The notes: a model not told the origin generated them from the letters alone. A DNA stretch of 64,000 nt from an uncultured Gammaproteobacteria bacterium (GCA_913057215.1 CAJXNQ010000001.1:62001-126000); one strand, 5' to 3'. Shown: positions 9,889 through 21,397, counted from the stretch's first letter. Numbers and translations are program-made.

Positions 9889-10797
9889 ATGCCGATACGA
9901 TTTGCCCCCGCTGTGATGAGTTTGTTTGGCTTGGCTTTGGCCTGGCGGACTGTGTCTGAGTCTGTGGACTGGATTGATCCGATGGCATCCGTGCTGTCGA
10001 TTGTTGCGGTCTTATTCGGATTGGTGACCCTGGGGTCGATCGTATTACATTTGACGAGTCGATCTGCCTTGATCGAAACCTTTCATCATCCGCAGTTAAA
10101 GATCTTACCTGCGTGTTTGACGGTTGGTTTAATGCTTCTTTCAGGATTACTCGCGCCACACCTTCCGACGTTTGCGCGCGGTCTCATTTGGGTTGCAGCG
10201 GTTGGGCATTTGGGCTTGCTTGCGTGGTTATTGAATGGTTGGTTTGCGGGCTCGACTCCACTTGAGCAGGTAACGCCTGTGTGGTTCATTCCAACCGTGG
10301 GCAATATTGTGATTCCGATTGGCGCGGTCGCAGTCGGCGAGTCCATCCTTGGCTGGGTTGGTTTTTCCATCGGCCTCATTTTATGGCTCGCGTTATTGCC
10401 CATTGTGGTCTTTCGATTGATCCATGCGGCGCCTTTGCCGCCAGAGAACGAAGCCTCGCAACTGGTCTTGGTCGCGCCACCTGCAATTGGTTCGGTCGCC
10501 TGGGTTACGCTGACCGGTGGCGATCAGCTGATCTTGGGTGTGATGTTGTTATCTGTGGCGTCATTCTTGGCTTTGACCTTAGTGCCCATGATGGCGCGGG
10601 TGATGCTTCGATCCTTCAGTCCAGCCAATTGGTCATTTGGCTTCCCCTTGGCGGCACTGGCCTCTGGTTTGGTGTTATATGCGGACGCTTTGGATTTGAT
10701 TGTCTTGGCGTATGCCGGTTTGTTTGTGTTGGTTTCAGTGTCGTTGATCGTGATGTGGTTGCTGATCGCCTCTGCGCGTATCCTAGTCAAAAATTAA
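9889..10797 (+). CDS. TDT/SLAC1-family channel or transporter
   Basis: A 302-residue protein that is almost wholly hydrophobic, with about ten predicted membrane helices. VWFIPTVGNIVIPIGA, LVAPPAIGSVAW and FSPANWSFGFPLAALA match the TehA/Mae1/SLAC1 (TDT) family. Family knowledge: members are anion channels or carriers for dicarboxylate, tellurite, sulfite or chloride; the substrate cannot be told from this sequence. It begins 12 bases after uvrB, with AAGGACG before the ATG, so it may share the uvrB transcript. It looks complete. Confidence 0.85.
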   Translation: MPIRFAPAVMSLFGLALAWRTVSESVDWIDPMASVLSIVAVLFGLVTLGSIVLHLTSRSALIETFHHPQLKILPACLTVGLMLLSGLLAPHLPTFARGLIWVAAVGHLGLLAWLLNGWFAGSTPLEQVTPVWFIPTVGNIVIPIGAVAVGESILGWVGFSIGLILWLALLPIVVFRLIHAAPLPPENEASQLVLVAPPAIGSVAWVTLTGGDQLILGVMLLSVASFLALTLVPMMARVMLRSFSPANWSFGFPLAALASGLVLYADALDLIVLAYAGLFVLVSVSLIVMWLLIASARILVKN

Positions 10798-10809
10798 GAG
10801 GGCAATGGT

Positions 10810-11817
10810 TTGCGGGTTTTAGTCACGGGGTCTGCCGGGTTTATCGGCTCGACAGTCAGTCATCGATTGCTGGATCGAGGCGACACGGTTGTCGGGATTG
10901 ATAATTACAATGATTATTACGACCCGAGTTTAAAAGAAGCGCGTGGTGAGAAACTCCGTGTACGCCACGGATATACCGAGATCCGTGCCAGCGTTGAAGA
11001 TAAAGCTGCCATGGAGGCGGCATTTGATGCGCATTCAATCGACCGAGTGGTGCATTTGGCGGCGCAAGCCGGCGTTCGATATTCGATTGAAAATCCACAT
11101 GCGTATGTGGACGCTAATCTAGTCGGATTTATGAATGTCCTGGAGTGCTGTCGTCACCAGCGTGTCGAGCATTTGGTATATGCGTCCTCAAGTTCGGTGT
11201 ATGGCGCCAATGAATCACTGCCATTTCGTGTTGAGGATTCAGTCGATCATCCGGTGAGCCTGTATGCAGCGACCAAAAAAGCCAATGAACTGATGGCCCA
11301 CACCTACAGTCACCTCTTTCATTTGCCCACCACCGGTCTTCGCTTTTTCACCGTGTACGGCCCCTGGGGCCGCCCGGACATGGCGTTATTTAAATTCACA
11401 CGTGCCATTTTAACGGGCGGGACGGTGTCGCTCTTCAATGGTGGAAACCATCGTCGGGACTTCACCTTCGTGACTGACATTGTGGATGGCGTGGTTGGCA
11501 CGCTTGATCAAGTGGCTGCGCCAGATCCTGAATACGATCCAATCAATCCAAATCCTGGGACATCCAATGTCCCATGGCGAGTCTATAACATTGGTTCAGA
11601 TCGCCCGGTTGATCTGCGGCGGTATTTGGAGCTCATCGAGGAGGCCTGTGGGCGGACCGCGACGATTGAAAATTTACCCATGCAAGCGGGGGATGTGGTG
11701 GCCACACATGCCGATGTGTCGGCACTCAAGGCCGCCATCGGGTATGCCCCTCAGGTGACGGTTGAGGAGGGTATTCCACAATTCGTCGATTGGTTCAGGA
11801 CCTACTACCAAATATAG
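10810..11817 (+). CDS. NAD-dependent epimerase, UDP-glucuronate 4-epimerase type
   Basis: A 335-residue extended short-chain dehydrogenase. The glycine motif GSAGFIGS is at residues 7-14, and catalytic Tyr152 and Lys156 lie in SLYAATKKANE. YASSSSVYG and RFFTVYGPWGRPDMA fit the UDP-glucuronate 4-epimerase/CapI group. Family knowledge: it interconverts UDP-glucuronate and UDP-galacturonate for surface polysaccharides. No other polysaccharide genes lie nearby. The start is TTG with AGAGGG upstream; the ATG five bases earlier is out of frame. A dTDP-glucose dehydratase role is less likely. Confidence 0.85.
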   Translation: MRVLVTGSAGFIGSTVSHRLLDRGDTVVGIDNYNDYYDPSLKEARGEKLRVRHGYTEIRASVEDKAAMEAAFDAHSIDRVVHLAAQAGVRYSIENPHAYVDANLVGFMNVLECCRHQRVEHLVYASSSSVYGANESLPFRVEDSVDHPVSLYAATKKANELMAHTYSHLFHLPTTGLRFFTVYGPWGRPDMALFKFTRAILTGGTVSLFNGGNHRRDFTFVTDIVDGVVGTLDQVAAPDPEYDPINPNPGTSNVPWRVYNIGSDRPVDLRRYLELIEEACGRTATIENLPMQAGDVVATHADVSALKAAIGYAPQVTVEEGIPQFVDWFRTYYQI

Positions 11818-11866
11818 AGGACGCTTTACAGTCGTCCCCAAAAATGTATACTTCCGGCCTCTTTAG

Positions 11867-11943
11867 AGGCGCGTAGCTCAGTTGGTTAGAGCGCCACCTT
11901 GACATGGTGGAGGTCGTTGGTTCGATTCCAATCGCGCCTACCA
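11867..11943 (+). tRNA. tRNA-Val (GAC)
   Basis: A 77-base cloverleaf with acceptor AGGCGCG pairing with CGCGCCT, discriminator A and encoded CCA. The anticodon arm CCACC-TTGACAT-GGTGG gives GAC at 11901-11903. The D- and T-arms match bacterial valine tRNAs. It lies about 57 bases before thrS. Confidence 0.97.
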
Positions 11944-11999
11944 GATTACAAATCTTCATGGAATGGCCCTTGGTGTGGGTCGCCATATCGGAGTTGAAA

Positions 12000-13940
12000 A
12001 TGCCTGTAATTACCCTTCCTGACGGATCCAAACGCACGTTTGAAGGTCCTGTGTGTGCCATGGATGTCGCGGAGTCCATCGGTCCGGGGCTCGCCAAGGC
12101 GACCATCTGTGCTCGAGTCGACGGGGAGCTCAAAGATGCTTCCGACATCATCAGCCATGATGCTGAGCTTGCGCTCATTACGCAAAAAGACACCGATGGT
12201 GTTGAAGTGATCCGACACTCATTTGCACACCTGTTGGGACATGCGGCAAAACAACTATTCCCCGGGATCCAAATGGCCATCGGTCCTGTGATTGATAACG
12301 GTTTCTATTACGACGTCGATTTTGAGCGGCAGTTGCACCCAGAGGATCTTGAGGCTTTGGAAGCGCGCATGGCTGAACTTGTGAAGCGCGATTATTCAGT
12401 GATTAAACAGTGGGCATCGCGAGAGGAGGCAATGGCACTCTTTTCTGAGCGTGATGAACCCTACAAACTTGAAATTATCCGTGATGACATTCCAGATGAC
12501 GGGCATCCGATTGGGCTCTATCACCATGAAGAATACACCGACATGTGTCGCGGGCCGCATGTGCCGAATACGCGCTTTCTAAGACATTTTAAGCTGACGA
12601 ATGTCACAGGTGCCTATTGGCGTGGCAAAGTCGAGAACAAGCAGCTACAACGCATTTACGGGATTGCCTTCACCTCCAAACAAGACCTTGAAGCGCATGT
12701 GAAGTTCCTTGAAGAGGCCGCAAAGCGCGATCACCGGAATCTCGCCAAAACGCTCGATTTATTCCATCTTCAGGAAGAGGCACCTGGCATGGTGTTTTGG
12801 CATCCAAACGGCTGGACGGTATACCGAGTCCTTGAAGAGTACATCCGCGATCGACTCGAGGGCGCCGGTTACCAGGAGATTCGGACCCCGCAGCTGGTTG
12901 ATCAGCGTTTGTGGGAGGCCTCCGGCCACTGGGATAAATATCACGAGAACATGTTCGTAACGCACAGTGAAAGTCGTGACTATGCTGTCAAGCCAATGAA
13001 CTGCCCCTGCCATGTGCAGATTTACAATAAAAAAATTACGTCCTACCGAGAGCTGCCGGTTCGCCTTGCAGAGTTTGGTTCGTGTCACCGCAATGAGCCT
13101 TCGGGATCACTGCATGGTTTGATGCGGGTTCGTAATTTTGTTCAAGATGATGCGCATATTTTTTGCACCGAAGATCAAATCACCGATGAGGTCAAAACCT
13201 TCAACCAGCTTTTAACTGAGGTGTATCACGACATGGGCTTTGACGACATGATCGTGCGGATCTCAACCCGTCCTGAGAAGCGCGTCGGTGACGATGCCAC
13301 CTGGGATAAGTCAGAAAAAGCATTGATGGATGCGCTTGATGAGTTGGGCGTTGAATGGCAAGAGTTACCAGGTGAGGGCGCTTTCTACGGTCCGAAGATT
13401 GAATATTCCCTCAAAGATTGCCTGGGACGGGTTTGGCAGTGCGGAACCATGCAGGTTGATTTTTCCATGCCGGGCCGCTTGGGTGCTGAATTTATCGCGG
13501 AAGATGGTACAAAACAGACGCCGGTGATGTTGCATCGGGCGATTTTAGGGAGCCTTGAGCGCTTTGTTGGGATCTTGCTCGAGAACACTGCAGGGTTCTT
13601 GCCACCGTGGCTGTCACCCACGCAGGCTGTGGTGTTAACCATCACTGACTCGCAGCATGCATATGCCCAAACAGTGGAAAAAGCGCTTGCCGCTCAAGGT
13701 CTTCGCGTAAAATCCGATTTGCGCAATGAGAAGATCGGCTATAAAATCCGCCACCACACTTTACAACGTGTCCCCTATTTAGTGGTCATCGGTGACAAAG
13801 AAGTGGAAAACCAGCAGGTGGCCGTGCGGACTCGGTCTGGTGAAGATCTTGGTGCGATGGGTGTTGATGCCTTTATTGCCCGGCTTCAATCAGATATCGG
13901 TTTGCGCGGCCGATTTGGTATGGATTCGGAGACAGAGTAA
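12000..13940 (+). CDS. thrS: Threonine-tRNA ligase
   Basis: A 646-residue class II synthetase. It has an N-terminal TGS domain (residues 1-62), an editing domain with [12 protein letters not shown], a catalytic core with the zinc-ligand region NCPCH and motif 2 around [11 protein letters not shown], and a C-terminal anticodon-binding domain. Family knowledge: it charges tRNA-Thr and edits mischarged Ser-tRNA-Thr; in E. coli it represses its own mRNA through a tRNA-like leader. I chose the ATG at 12000 with GGAG at 11990-11993; the longer frame starts inside tRNA-Val. Its TAA shares its last base with the infC start. Confidence 0.97.
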   Translation: MPVITLPDGSKRTFEGPVCAMDVAESIGPGLAKATICARVDGELKDASDIISHDAELALITQKDTDGVEVIRHSFAHLLGHAAKQLFPGIQMAIGPVIDNGFYYDVDFERQLHPEDLEALEARMAELVKRDYSVIKQWASREEAMALFSERDEPYKLEIIRDDIPDDGHPIGLYHHEEYTDMCRGPHVPNTRFLRHFKLTNVTGAYWRGKVENKQLQRIYGIAFTSKQDLEAHVKFLEEAAKRDHRNLAKTLDLFHLQEEAPGMVFWHPNGWTVYRVLEEYIRDRLEGAGYQEIRTPQLVDQRLWEASGHWDKYHENMFVTHSESRDYAVKPMNCPCHVQIYNKKITSYRELPVRLAEFGSCHRNEPSGSLHGLMRVRNFVQDDAHIFCTEDQITDEVKTFNQLLTEVYHDMGFDDMIVRISTRPEKRVGDDATWDKSEKALMDALDELGVEWQELPGEGAFYGPKIEYSLKDCLGRVWQCGTMQVDFSMPGRLGAEFIAEDGTKQTPVMLHRAILGSLERFVGILLENTAGFLPPWLSPTQAVVLTITDSQHAYAQTVEKALAAQGLRVKSDLRNEKIGYKIRHHTLQRVPYLVVIGDKEVENQQVAVRTRSGEDLGAMGVDAFIARLQSDIGLRGRFGMDSETE

Positions 13941-14482
13941 TCAGAAGAGCACAACCCAAGGGTACGCCGGGTGAAAAGCGTACATTGATCAACGAAGAAA
14001 TTCGTGCACCTCAGGTGCGTTTGATCGGCCCGACAGGGGAACAGATCGGTGTGGTGAACACGAGTGACGCATTGGTTGCGGCACGTGAGAACGACCTCGA
14101 TCTTGTGCTGATTGCAGAAAGCTCGGATCCACCGGTTGCCAAAATCATGGATTTTGGCAAGCGACTGTATGAAGAGAAAAAGGCCAAAGCGGCGGCCAAG
14201 AAAAAGCAGCATCAGCTGCAGGTGAAAGAAATTAAGTTTCGTCCGGGTACGGACGTTGGAGACTATCAGGTCAAACTGCGCAACCTGATCCGTTTCCTTG
14301 AGGACGGCGATAAGGCCAAGGTAACCATCCGGTTCCGTGGTCGCGAAATGGCCCACCAAGAGCTCGGCATGCAAATGCTCGAACGCTTGGAAAAGGACCT
14401 CGAAGAGTATGGCATTGTCGAAGCGCGCCCGAAGTTAGAGGGCCGTCAGATGATCATGGTCATCGCGCCGAAAAAGAAATAA
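13940..14482 (+). CDS. infC: Translation initiation factor IF-3 (AUC start)
   Basis: The frame encodes 180 residues if read from ATC at 13940, exactly the length of E. coli IF-3. The N-terminal extension [20 protein letters not shown] aligns with normal IF-3 N-termini, and no ATG, GTG or TTG begins it before a TTG at 13985, which would cut off 15 conserved-position residues. GGAG at 13928-13931 is eight bases upstream of ATC. Family knowledge: infC uses AUU/AUC-type starts so that IF-3, which discriminates against them, limits its own synthesis. EIKFRPGTD and FRGREMAHQ are IF-3 signatures. The ATC overlaps the thrS stop by one base. Confidence 0.93.
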   Translation: MRRAQPKGTPGEKRTLINEEIRAPQVRLIGPTGEQIGVVNTSDALVAARENDLDLVLIAESSDPPVAKIMDFGKRLYEEKKAKAAAKKKQHQLQVKEIKFRPGTDVGDYQVKLRNLIRFLEDGDKAKVTIRFRGREMAHQELGMQMLERLEKDLEEYGIVEARPKLEGRQMIMVIAPKKK

Positions 14483-14519
14483 GAGCTTGAATGCTCTAAT
14501 GCGGAGTTAAAAAGGAACT

Positions 14520-14717
14520 ATGCCGAAAATTAAATCGAACTCAGGCGCGTTAAAGCGTTTTAAGCCGACTGCGAAAGGCTTTAAGCACAAGCAGTCATTC
14601 CGAAGCCATATCTTGACCAAGAAGACGACAAAGCGGAAGCGTCATTTACGCGGAACCTTAATGGTTGCAGCCTCAGATATCAGGCTGATCCATCGTATGC
14701 TTCCAGGAATTCGGTGA
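14520..14717 (+). CDS. rpmI: 50S ribosomal protein L35
   Basis: A 65-residue, very basic protein starting [15 protein letters not shown] with the L35 pattern [12 protein letters not shown] and the MLPGI end. AAAGGAAC precedes the ATG. A small hairpin (AGAGC-TTGAAT-GCTCT, 14482-14497) lies in the gap after infC. Family knowledge: in E. coli L20 represses this mRNA by binding structures in this region; whether this hairpin takes part is unknown. Confidence 0.96.
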   Translation: MPKIKSNSGALKRFKPTAKGFKHKQSFRSHILTKKTTKRKRHLRGTLMVAASDIRLIHRMLPGIR

Positions 14718-14729
14718 TAGGAGAGAGCA

Positions 14730-15098
14730 ATGCCACGAGTTAAACGCGGTGTGACTGCGCGTGCCAGTCACAAAAAGATTTTAAAGCAAGCGAAAGGGTA
14801 TTACGGAGCGCGTTCGCGTGTATTCCGCGTCGCGAAACAAGCTGTTATCAAGGCCGGTCAGTATGCATATCGTGACCGCCGCCAAAGAAAGCGTCAGTTC
14901 CGTGCGCTTTGGATCGCTCGGATCAATGCCGGTGCACGTGAGTGCGGTTTAAGCTACTCACGATTCATTAATGGTTTGAAAAAAGCCAATATCGAAATGG
15001 ATCGTCGCGTACTGGCTGATCTTGCGATGCACGAGAAGGTTGCATTTGCTGCATTGGCAGAACAGGCGAAACAGGCTTTGGGACACAACCAGGCTTAA
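14730..15098 (+). CDS. rplT: 50S ribosomal protein L20
   Basis: A 122-residue basic protein starting [19 protein letters not shown] with [17 protein letters not shown] and [14 protein letters not shown], diagnostic for L20. AGGAGAG precedes the ATG at 14730. It sits in the conserved thrS-infC-rpmI-rplT-pheST operon. Family knowledge: L20 is needed early in 50S assembly and represses the rpmI-rplT message. Confidence 0.97.
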   Translation: MPRVKRGVTARASHKKILKQAKGYYGARSRVFRVAKQAVIKAGQYAYRDRRQRKRQFRALWIARINAGARECGLSYSRFINGLKKANIEMDRRVLADLAMHEKVAFAALAEQAKQALGHNQA

Positions 15099-15117
15099 TA
15101 CACGCCGCTCAGTTTGA

Positions 15118-16197
<1,080 letters not shown>

Positions 16198-16199
16198 GC

Positions 16200-18569
16200 A
16201 TGAAAGCAAGTATTTCCTGGCTAAAAAGCCTGTGTCCGACCGACCGAACGGATGCACAGATTGTTTCAGATCTGACGATGGCAGGTCTTGAAGTGGACGC
16301 CCTCGAGTCTGCTGCGCACCCGTTTACGCAGGTTGTCATTGGTCAAATCACAGAGATATCGCCACACCCCAATGCCGATAAGCTGAACGTGTGTCAGGTC
16401 TCTGATGGCGACATGAGTTATCAAGTGGTGTGTGGCGCGTCGAACGTCCGACCAGGTCTGAAGGCGCCCTTTGCACAGGTTGGCGGGTCTGTGGGGCCAG
16501 ATTTCCAGATTCAAGAAGCAGCACTCAGAGGTGTCACCTCATCAGGCATGCTTTGTGGCGCTGACGAGCTTGGACTCGCCGATGAGCGCGACGGACTGAT
16601 GGAGTTGCCTGAGGACGCGCCGGTCGGCATGGACTTCAGTGCGTATTTAGACCTGCCAGATTCAGTCATTGAGGTGGATTTAACGCCCAATCGTGGCGAT
16701 TGTTTGTCGGTCACCGGTCTCGCGCGCGAGTTGGCAGTTCTCACCGAAACAACCTTTGAAGCGGTGTCCTGTTCGCCAGTGCCTCCAGTGCATGACAAAA
16801 CGCTGCCTGTCACCTTGAGCGCAGAGCGCGCCTGCCCAAATTATGTGGGGCGAGTCATCACGGACATTGATGTCACAGCAGCCACACCGATCTGGATGGT
16901 CGAACGATTGAGACGCTCAGGCATCCGGTCCATTGACGCCATCGTCGACATCACCAATTACGTGATGCTCGAGCTCGGTCAGCCGATGCACGCCTTCGAT
17001 GCCGACCGTTTGGATGCTGGGATTGAGGTGCGATTTGCCGAATCGGGGGAGACACTGACGTTGCTCGATGGCAAGGTGCTGAGTCTCACCTCAGATGTCT
17101 TGGTGATTGCCGATCAAACCAAGGCGTTGGCACTTGCTGGCATCATGGGCGGTGAAGATTCTGGGATCTCCAGAGAGACCCGCAACGTGTTTTTAGAAAG
17201 TGCATTTTTCGATCCGGTCACGATTGCCGGTAAAGCACGTCGATTTGGCCTTCATACGGACGCATCGGCCCGATTTGAACGGGGTGTCGATTGGGCCTTG
17301 GCCGAGGCTGCATGTGAGCGGGCGACCCAGTTAATGCTGGATATCTGTGGCGGGCAACCAGGACCCGTGGTCGTTACTGAAGCCACAGATGCCATGCCAA
17401 CGCAGGCATCTGTGCACTTGACCGATGCACGGATTGCGCAGCAATTGAAAATCGACTTGGCGCCTGCTGATGTCGAAACGATGCTGAGTGCGCTTGGGTT
17501 CGTCGTTACGCGCGTTGAGTCTGGATTTCAGTGCATCGCACCAAGTTGGCGTTTTGATGTTGAGATTGAGCAGGACCTGATCGAAGAGATCGCACGGATT
17601 TACGGCTATAACCGTCTTCCCATCTCCTTGCCTGCTCAGGCATTGAGCATGGCACAGGTCCCTGAAGCCTCAACGCCCCTAACGCGTTTGAAAGCTTTTT
17701 TGGTCGATAGTGGGCTCAATGAGGTCATCACCTATAGTTTTGTGGATCCTGATCTCCAATCTCACTTGGGTGATGGCAGTACCGGCGTCCGCTTGGCCAA
17801 TCCAATTGCCTCGAATATGGCTGAAATGCGGCGATCACTGATACCGGGCCTTGTTGAGGTGGTTCGCCACAACGTCAATCGTCAGCATGCACGCGTGCAT
17901 TGTTTCGAGACTGGCCAGTGCTTTGTCGAAGGTGAATCGGGCCTTGATCAATCAGAGCGCTTGGGAGTGGCTCTGTATGGAGAGCATCAACATGCGCACT
18001 TCAGTGGTCAACGGGGCGTGGATTTTTACGATCTGAAAGGCCTTATCGAGGGGGTTGCATCACTCGGCGGCGGTTCAGCACTTGAGTGGTCAGTTGCCGA
18101 ACATCCTGCTATGGCGCCGGGTCAAACAGCCTCCGTATCCCGTGATGGACAGTTGCTTGGGCATGTGGGTCGGCTGCACCCACGGTTGGCCCGTGAGATG
18201 GACTTGGCGCGTCCGTTGTATCTTGCTGATTTACAACTTGCCCCACTGCTTTCGGGTCAAGTCACTGCTTTTAAAACAATTTCGAGGTATCCTCGAGTCA
18301 ACCGAGATATCGCGATTGTTGTCGAAGACCGGGTGAGTTGGTCAGATGTGCGTCAGGTGGTGAGTGCATTGAACGAACCGCGGATCCGTGAGATGCAATT
18401 ATTTGATGTATATCGCGGGACGGGCATTGAGCCTGGGTATCAGAGCTTGGCGATTTCGCTAAGCTTACAACACACGGATGGAACGCTGGATGAGACAACG
18501 ATCCAGCAGATCATGGATCACGTCGTGGATGCGCTGAAGGCGCAATTGCACGCAGAATTGAGAGGGTGA
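16200..18569 (+). CDS. pheT: Phenylalanine-tRNA ligase beta subunit
   Basis: The 789-residue beta subunit is of normal length (about 795). It opens [13 protein letters not shown], has a tRNA-binding EMAP/OB-like domain at about residues 40-150, the [10 protein letters not shown] motif, B5 and editing regions, and a C-terminal ferredoxin-like anticodon-binding domain. Family knowledge: it edits Tyr-tRNA-Phe and binds the anticodon. It lies two bases after pheS and four bases before ihfA, so the three form one transcript. Confidence 0.97.
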   Translation: MKASISWLKSLCPTDRTDAQIVSDLTMAGLEVDALESAAHPFTQVVIGQITEISPHPNADKLNVCQVSDGDMSYQVVCGASNVRPGLKAPFAQVGGSVGPDFQIQEAALRGVTSSGMLCGADELGLADERDGLMELPEDAPVGMDFSAYLDLPDSVIEVDLTPNRGDCLSVTGLARELAVLTETTFEAVSCSPVPPVHDKTLPVTLSAERACPNYVGRVITDIDVTAATPIWMVERLRRSGIRSIDAIVDITNYVMLELGQPMHAFDADRLDAGIEVRFAESGETLTLLDGKVLSLTSDVLVIADQTKALALAGIMGGEDSGISRETRNVFLESAFFDPVTIAGKARRFGLHTDASARFERGVDWALAEAACERATQLMLDICGGQPGPVVVTEATDAMPTQASVHLTDARIAQQLKIDLAPADVETMLSALGFVVTRVESGFQCIAPSWRFDVEIEQDLIEEIARIYGYNRLPISLPAQALSMAQVPEASTPLTRLKAFLVDSGLNEVITYSFVDPDLQSHLGDGSTGVRLANPIASNMAEMRRSLIPGLVEVVRHNVNRQHARVHCFETGQCFVEGESGLDQSERLGVALYGEHQHAHFSGQRGVDFYDLKGLIEGVASLGGGSALEWSVAEHPAMAPGQTASVSRDGQLLGHVGRLHPRLAREMDLARPLYLADLQLAPLLSGQVTAFKTISRYPRVNRDIAIVVEDRVSWSDVRQVVSALNEPRIREMQLFDVYRGTGIEPGYQSLAISLSLQHTDGTLDETTIQQIMDHVVDALKAQLHAELRG

Positions 18570-18573
18570 GGCA

Positions 18574-18879
18574 ATGGCAGCACTGACAAAAGCCGATTTA
18601 TCTGAACACTTAAATGATGTTGTTGGTCTAAATAAGCGGGAAGCCAAGGAGTTGGTTGAATTGCTCTTTGATGAGCTGCGTGGTGCATTAATTGGCGGCG
18701 ATCCCGTTCGCCTCTCGGGCTTTGGTAATTTTGAGTTGCGAGACAAAAACGAAAGACCGGGTCGAAACCCAAAAACCGGTGAGGAAGTCCCGGTCAGTGC
18801 TCGCCGTGTCGTGACCTTTCGCGCGGGGCAGAAGCTTCGGTCTCAGGTTGAACGATATCATCCGGTTGACGATGCATGA
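18574..18879 (+). CDS. ihfA: Integration host factor subunit alpha
   Basis: A 101-residue HU/IHF-family protein. [45 protein letters not shown] and [10 protein letters not shown] fit the alpha subunit, and its place after pheT is the conserved IHF alpha locus. GGTGAGGC precedes the ATG. The ATG of the MerR gene overlaps its stop by four bases. Confidence 0.95.
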   Translation: MAALTKADLSEHLNDVVGLNKREAKELVELLFDELRGALIGGDPVRLSGFGNFELRDKNERPGRNPKTGEEVPVSARRVVTFRAGQKLRSQVERYHPVDDA

Positions 18880-19247
18880 GCACGGTCGATCTCTTCGACG
18901 ATGACCTGCCGCAAATCCCGGATCGGGTCTATTTTACGATCGGAGAGGCCAGCCGATTATGTGGTGTGAAGCCGCATGTGTTGCGCTATTGGGAACAAGA
19001 ATTTGAGCAACTTGAGCCTGATAAAAGACGTGGGAACCGCCGTTATTATCGCTATCAAGATCTGATCATGATTCGACGAATCCGTGCGCTGGTTCATCAG
19101 CAAGGATTTACGCTGTCAGGTGCGAAGCAGCGAATCACAGATGAAGACAGCCAACGCCTCGAGGCGACTCAGGATGATTCCAAAGGTATGGCATTGCGCG
19201 AAGTGATTCGCGAACTTGAGCAGGTCCGTCGGTTGCTGTCTGATTAG
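18876..19247 (+). CDS. MerR-family regulator next to ihfA
   Basis: A 123-residue protein with an N-terminal MerR winged helix: [20 protein letters not shown], then [18 protein letters not shown]. The short C-terminal part looks helical and has no metal-binding cysteines. Family knowledge: an uncharacterised MerR gene between ihfA and a tRNA-Pro is conserved in Pseudomonas and relatives; its signal is unknown. It is translationally coupled to ihfA (ATGA). Confidence 0.85.
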   Translation: MSTVDLFDDDLPQIPDRVYFTIGEASRLCGVKPHVLRYWEQEFEQLEPDKRRGNRRYYRYQDLIMIRRIRALVHQQGFTLSGAKQRITDEDSQRLEATQDDSKGMALREVIRELEQVRRLLSD

Positions 19248-19269
19248 GAGGCTGTATACTCCGCTGTCT

Positions 19270-19346
19270 CGGGGCGTGGCGCAGTCTGGTAGCGCACTTG
19301 CATGGGGTGCAAGGGGTCGTAGGTTCAAATCCTGCCGTCCCGACCA
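19270..19346 (+). tRNA. tRNA-Pro (GGG)
   Basis: A 77-base cloverleaf. Acceptor CGGGGCG pairs with CGTCCCG (one G-U pair), then A and an encoded CCA. The anticodon arm CTTGC-ATGGGGT-GCAAG gives GGG at 19304-19306. It follows the MerR gene, as in Pseudomonas. Confidence 0.96.
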
Positions 19347-19364
19347 AACGACAGGAGGGAGCGG

Positions 19365-19838
19365 ATGCCGACGCGCGATCCATTGTCTTGGCTCGAATTG
19401 AAAGTGCCTCCTCCGGTTGTTGTATTGCTCGGCGTCCTGCTGTTTGAGGCCCTCGTTTGGGTCAGTTTTCCCGCGATTTTACCGGCGCTTTGGATCGTGA
19501 GCTTTTTCTCGATCGCGTTTGCCGCTTGGTTCGGCATCTCGGGCGTGTATGGGTGCCTATCGCACAAGACAACAATTCACCCATGGGATCCAAGTGAAAC
19601 TTCGACACTGGTGGTGGATGGAATTTTCCAGTACACGCGTAATCCGATGTATGTGGCGCTTTTGTTTGTACTCGTTGCCTATCTCTGTCTGAAACCACAT
19701 CCAGTGGGCCCTGCCGTGTTCGCATGTGTGATGTGGTTTTTGCATCGCTTCCAGGTGATGCCGGAAGAACGGATGTTGGCTCAGAAGTTTGGCGATGCCT
19801 ATGCTGCGTACTGCAATCGAGTGAGGCGTTGGCTGTAA
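19365..19838 (+). CDS. Isoprenylcysteine-methyltransferase-like membrane protein
   Basis: A 157-residue protein with about four hydrophobic segments. The C-terminal half has the ICMT/PEMT pattern: [20 protein letters not shown], then [12 protein letters not shown] and a late [18 protein letters not shown]. Family knowledge: bacterial members of this group are SAM-dependent membrane methyltransferases of mostly unknown substrate. The ATG at 19365 has AGGAGGG upstream, 18 bases after tRNA-Pro. No pathway partner is visible nearby. Confidence 0.82.
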   Translation: MPTRDPLSWLELKVPPPVVVLLGVLLFEALVWVSFPAILPALWIVSFFSIAFAAWFGISGVYGCLSHKTTIHPWDPSETSTLVVDGIFQYTRNPMYVALLFVLVAYLCLKPHPVGPAVFACVMWFLHRFQVMPEERMLAQKFGDAYAAYCNRVRRWL

Positions 19839-20015
19839 CATCTCGCCATCAATTAATCATTCGTTTGTCACACATTCGTCGTTGACATTGCCACAGAACC
19901 TGCCAACCTGACGTTGTCCGAGTGCTAACCTGTGTGCGCCTAATAGCAACACTGACTGGCATAGAGAGTGAAGAGCGCAGACAACGGACAGCTGCGCAGT
20001 TGCTGAGGAATACGC
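19839..20015 (+). promoter_or_regulatory. Long leader in front of the cold-shock gene
   Basis: The 177 bases between the methyltransferase stop and the cold-shock ATG hold no credible gene. A TTGACA hexamer is at 19882-19887, but I see no good -10 at normal spacing. Family knowledge: csp mRNAs often have long structured leaders that respond to temperature. That this one does is inference. Confidence 0.35.
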
Positions 20016-20225
20016 ATGCAGACTGGTAAAGTAAAATGGTTTAACGAAACCAAGGGTTTTGGATTCATCGTGCCTGACGAGGGAGGTGATGACGCCTTTG
20101 TTCACATCTCCGCTGTCAAAGAGAATGGCATCGAGCGTCTCGAAGACAATCAACGCGTTGAATTTGATCTCGCTGCCGGTCGGAATGGCAAGGTTGCTGT
20201 CAAAACACTGAAGCTGATCGACTGA
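20016..20225 (+). CDS. Cold-shock domain protein
   Basis: A 69-residue CspA-family protein made of one cold-shock domain. It contains the RNP1 motif KGFGFI, the RNP2 motif DAFVHI and the opening TGKVKWFNETKG. Family knowledge: these bind single-stranded RNA and DNA and melt mRNA structure; not all members are cold-induced. A convergent hairpin lies between it and the next gene. Confidence 0.95.
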   Translation: MQTGKVKWFNETKGFGFIVPDEGGDDAFVHISAVKENGIERLEDNQRVEFDLAAGRNGKVAVKTLKLID

Positions 20226-20237
20226 TCGGTGCCGGCT

Positions 20238-20266
20238 CGGCGAGTTGGTCGTCAATCAGCTCGCCG
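20238..20266. terminator. Inverted repeat between convergent cold-shock and hydrolase genes
   Basis: CGGCGAG at 20238-20244 and CTCGCCG at 20260-20266 form a 7-bp stem around a 15-base loop that can pair further (GAGTTG with CAGCTC). The right arm lies in the last codons of the minus-strand gene. There is no clear T-tract, so terminator function is tentative. Confidence 0.4.
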
Positions 20267-21308
20267 TTGCCTCCAATCCCAAAACATCCACACCGTCGTT
20301 GACATCCAAGCATCGCGTCGAACCGACCGCGGGTAGCCACAAGTCGTCGCGGTTGAAACCCGCTTTCATGCCCGCTGCGATGAAGCGTTTTGCCGGTTCG
20401 AAGGCCTCTTCTTCAGACAATTCAATGGTCCCCCAGTGCATACCGAGCACAGACTTTGCGCCAATGGCTTGTGCCATCTCGATGGCTTCTTCTGGACAGG
20501 CGTGTACGGACCGGAGCAGTTTTCTCGGGGCATAGGCTCCGATCCCAATCAGTGCAAGATCGATTGGGCCGTACTTGTGTCCGGTTTGCCGAAATACGGG
20601 GCCCATGGCGGAGTCGCCTCCAAAGTAGACTTTAAAGCCATTGTATTCAAACAAATACGCAGCCCATAGCGACGTGTTTGCATCAAATAGGCCGCGTCGC
20701 GAATGGTGAATGGCAGGACAGGCCGTGATCGCGACATCACCTTGCCTGGTATGTTGGTGCCAGCCAAGCTCCGTGACGCGCGTAAATCCACGTTTTTTGA
20801 ACCAAGACCCCAACCCGGTCGGACAGATGACCTCAATGTCCGACTTGTTATTGAGTTGTTTCAGCGTGTGCCAGCAAAGGTGGTCGTAGTGATTGTGGGA
20901 GATGACGAGCGTATCGATCGGTTCAAGATCCGTGATCGACAAAGGCGCTTTGATGAAGCGCCGTGGGCCTGCAAAGCTGAAGGGACTGGCGCGATCGGCT
21001 AAAAAAGGGTCAATGACGAGACGTCGACCACCGAGTTGCAGACAAAATCCAGCATGGCCGAGCCAGGTTAAACTGTTGTCACCAGAGGCTTCAAGTTCGA
21101 TTTTTGCAAGTGAATTTGGGATCGCGTGCTCACCTGGGTAAGTCGTCGGCAATGGTCGGAATGCTTGGCGTGCAATGTAGCCGATGAGGTCGGTGAGCTT
21201 TCCGGTGGATTGAGGGCTTCCGGGTGGGTTGTGGAAGCGGCGGCGTTGGAATGGATGAATCAGACGAGCAGTCTGGGCGACACGTGAGAACCATGTATCT
21301 GTATGCAC
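20256..21308 (-). CDS. NAPE-PLD-like metallo-beta-lactamase-fold hydrolase
   Basis: A 350-residue protein with a metallo-beta-lactamase fold: WLGHAGF near residue 83, the dimetal motif SHNHYDHL in mid-protein, YFGGDSAMG, and HWGTIELSEE near the end. Family knowledge: this layout matches the UlaG/RomA/NAPE-PLD branch, some of which cleave phospholipid-like substrates; the true substrate is unknown. The GTG start at 21308 has GGGAGG eight bases upstream, a strong site. A short N-terminal stretch (residues 1-60) is basic and poorly conserved. Confidence 0.85.
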   Translation of the reverse strand: MHTDTWFSRVAQTARLIHPFQRRRFHNPPGSPQSTGKLTDLIGYIARQAFRPLPTTYPGEHAIPNSLAKIELEASGDNSLTWLGHAGFCLQLGGRRLVIDPFLADRASPFSFAGPRRFIKAPLSITDLEPIDTLVISHNHYDHLCWHTLKQLNNKSDIEVICPTGLGSWFKKRGFTRVTELGWHQHTRQGDVAITACPAIHHSRRGLFDANTSLWAAYLFEYNGFKVYFGGDSAMGPVFRQTGHKYGPIDLALIGIGAYAPRKLLRSVHACPEEAIEMAQAIGAKSVLGMHWGTIELSEEEAFEPAKRFIAAGMKAGFNRDDLWLPAVGSTRCLDVNDGVDVLGLEATAS

Positions 21309-21397
21309 TCTTTAAACCTCCCGGTTTTTTCCGAGTGTAGTGCTCAGATATGACTAAATTATTGGCTATATTTTGTCATTGAAATGTCATCGAGACG

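Noticed and set aside
10281-10901. 206-codon frame across the TDT gene and the epimerase start
   Set aside because: It is a shifted-frame reading of two real genes.
11904-11999. Longer N-terminus for thrS
   Set aside because: It begins in the anticodon arm of tRNA-Val; the TGS domain starts at 12000.
21309-21397. Small hairpin AAACC-TCCC-GGTTT as a terminator
   Set aside because: It contains the ribosome site of the minus-strand hydrolase gene and follows no plus-strand gene.
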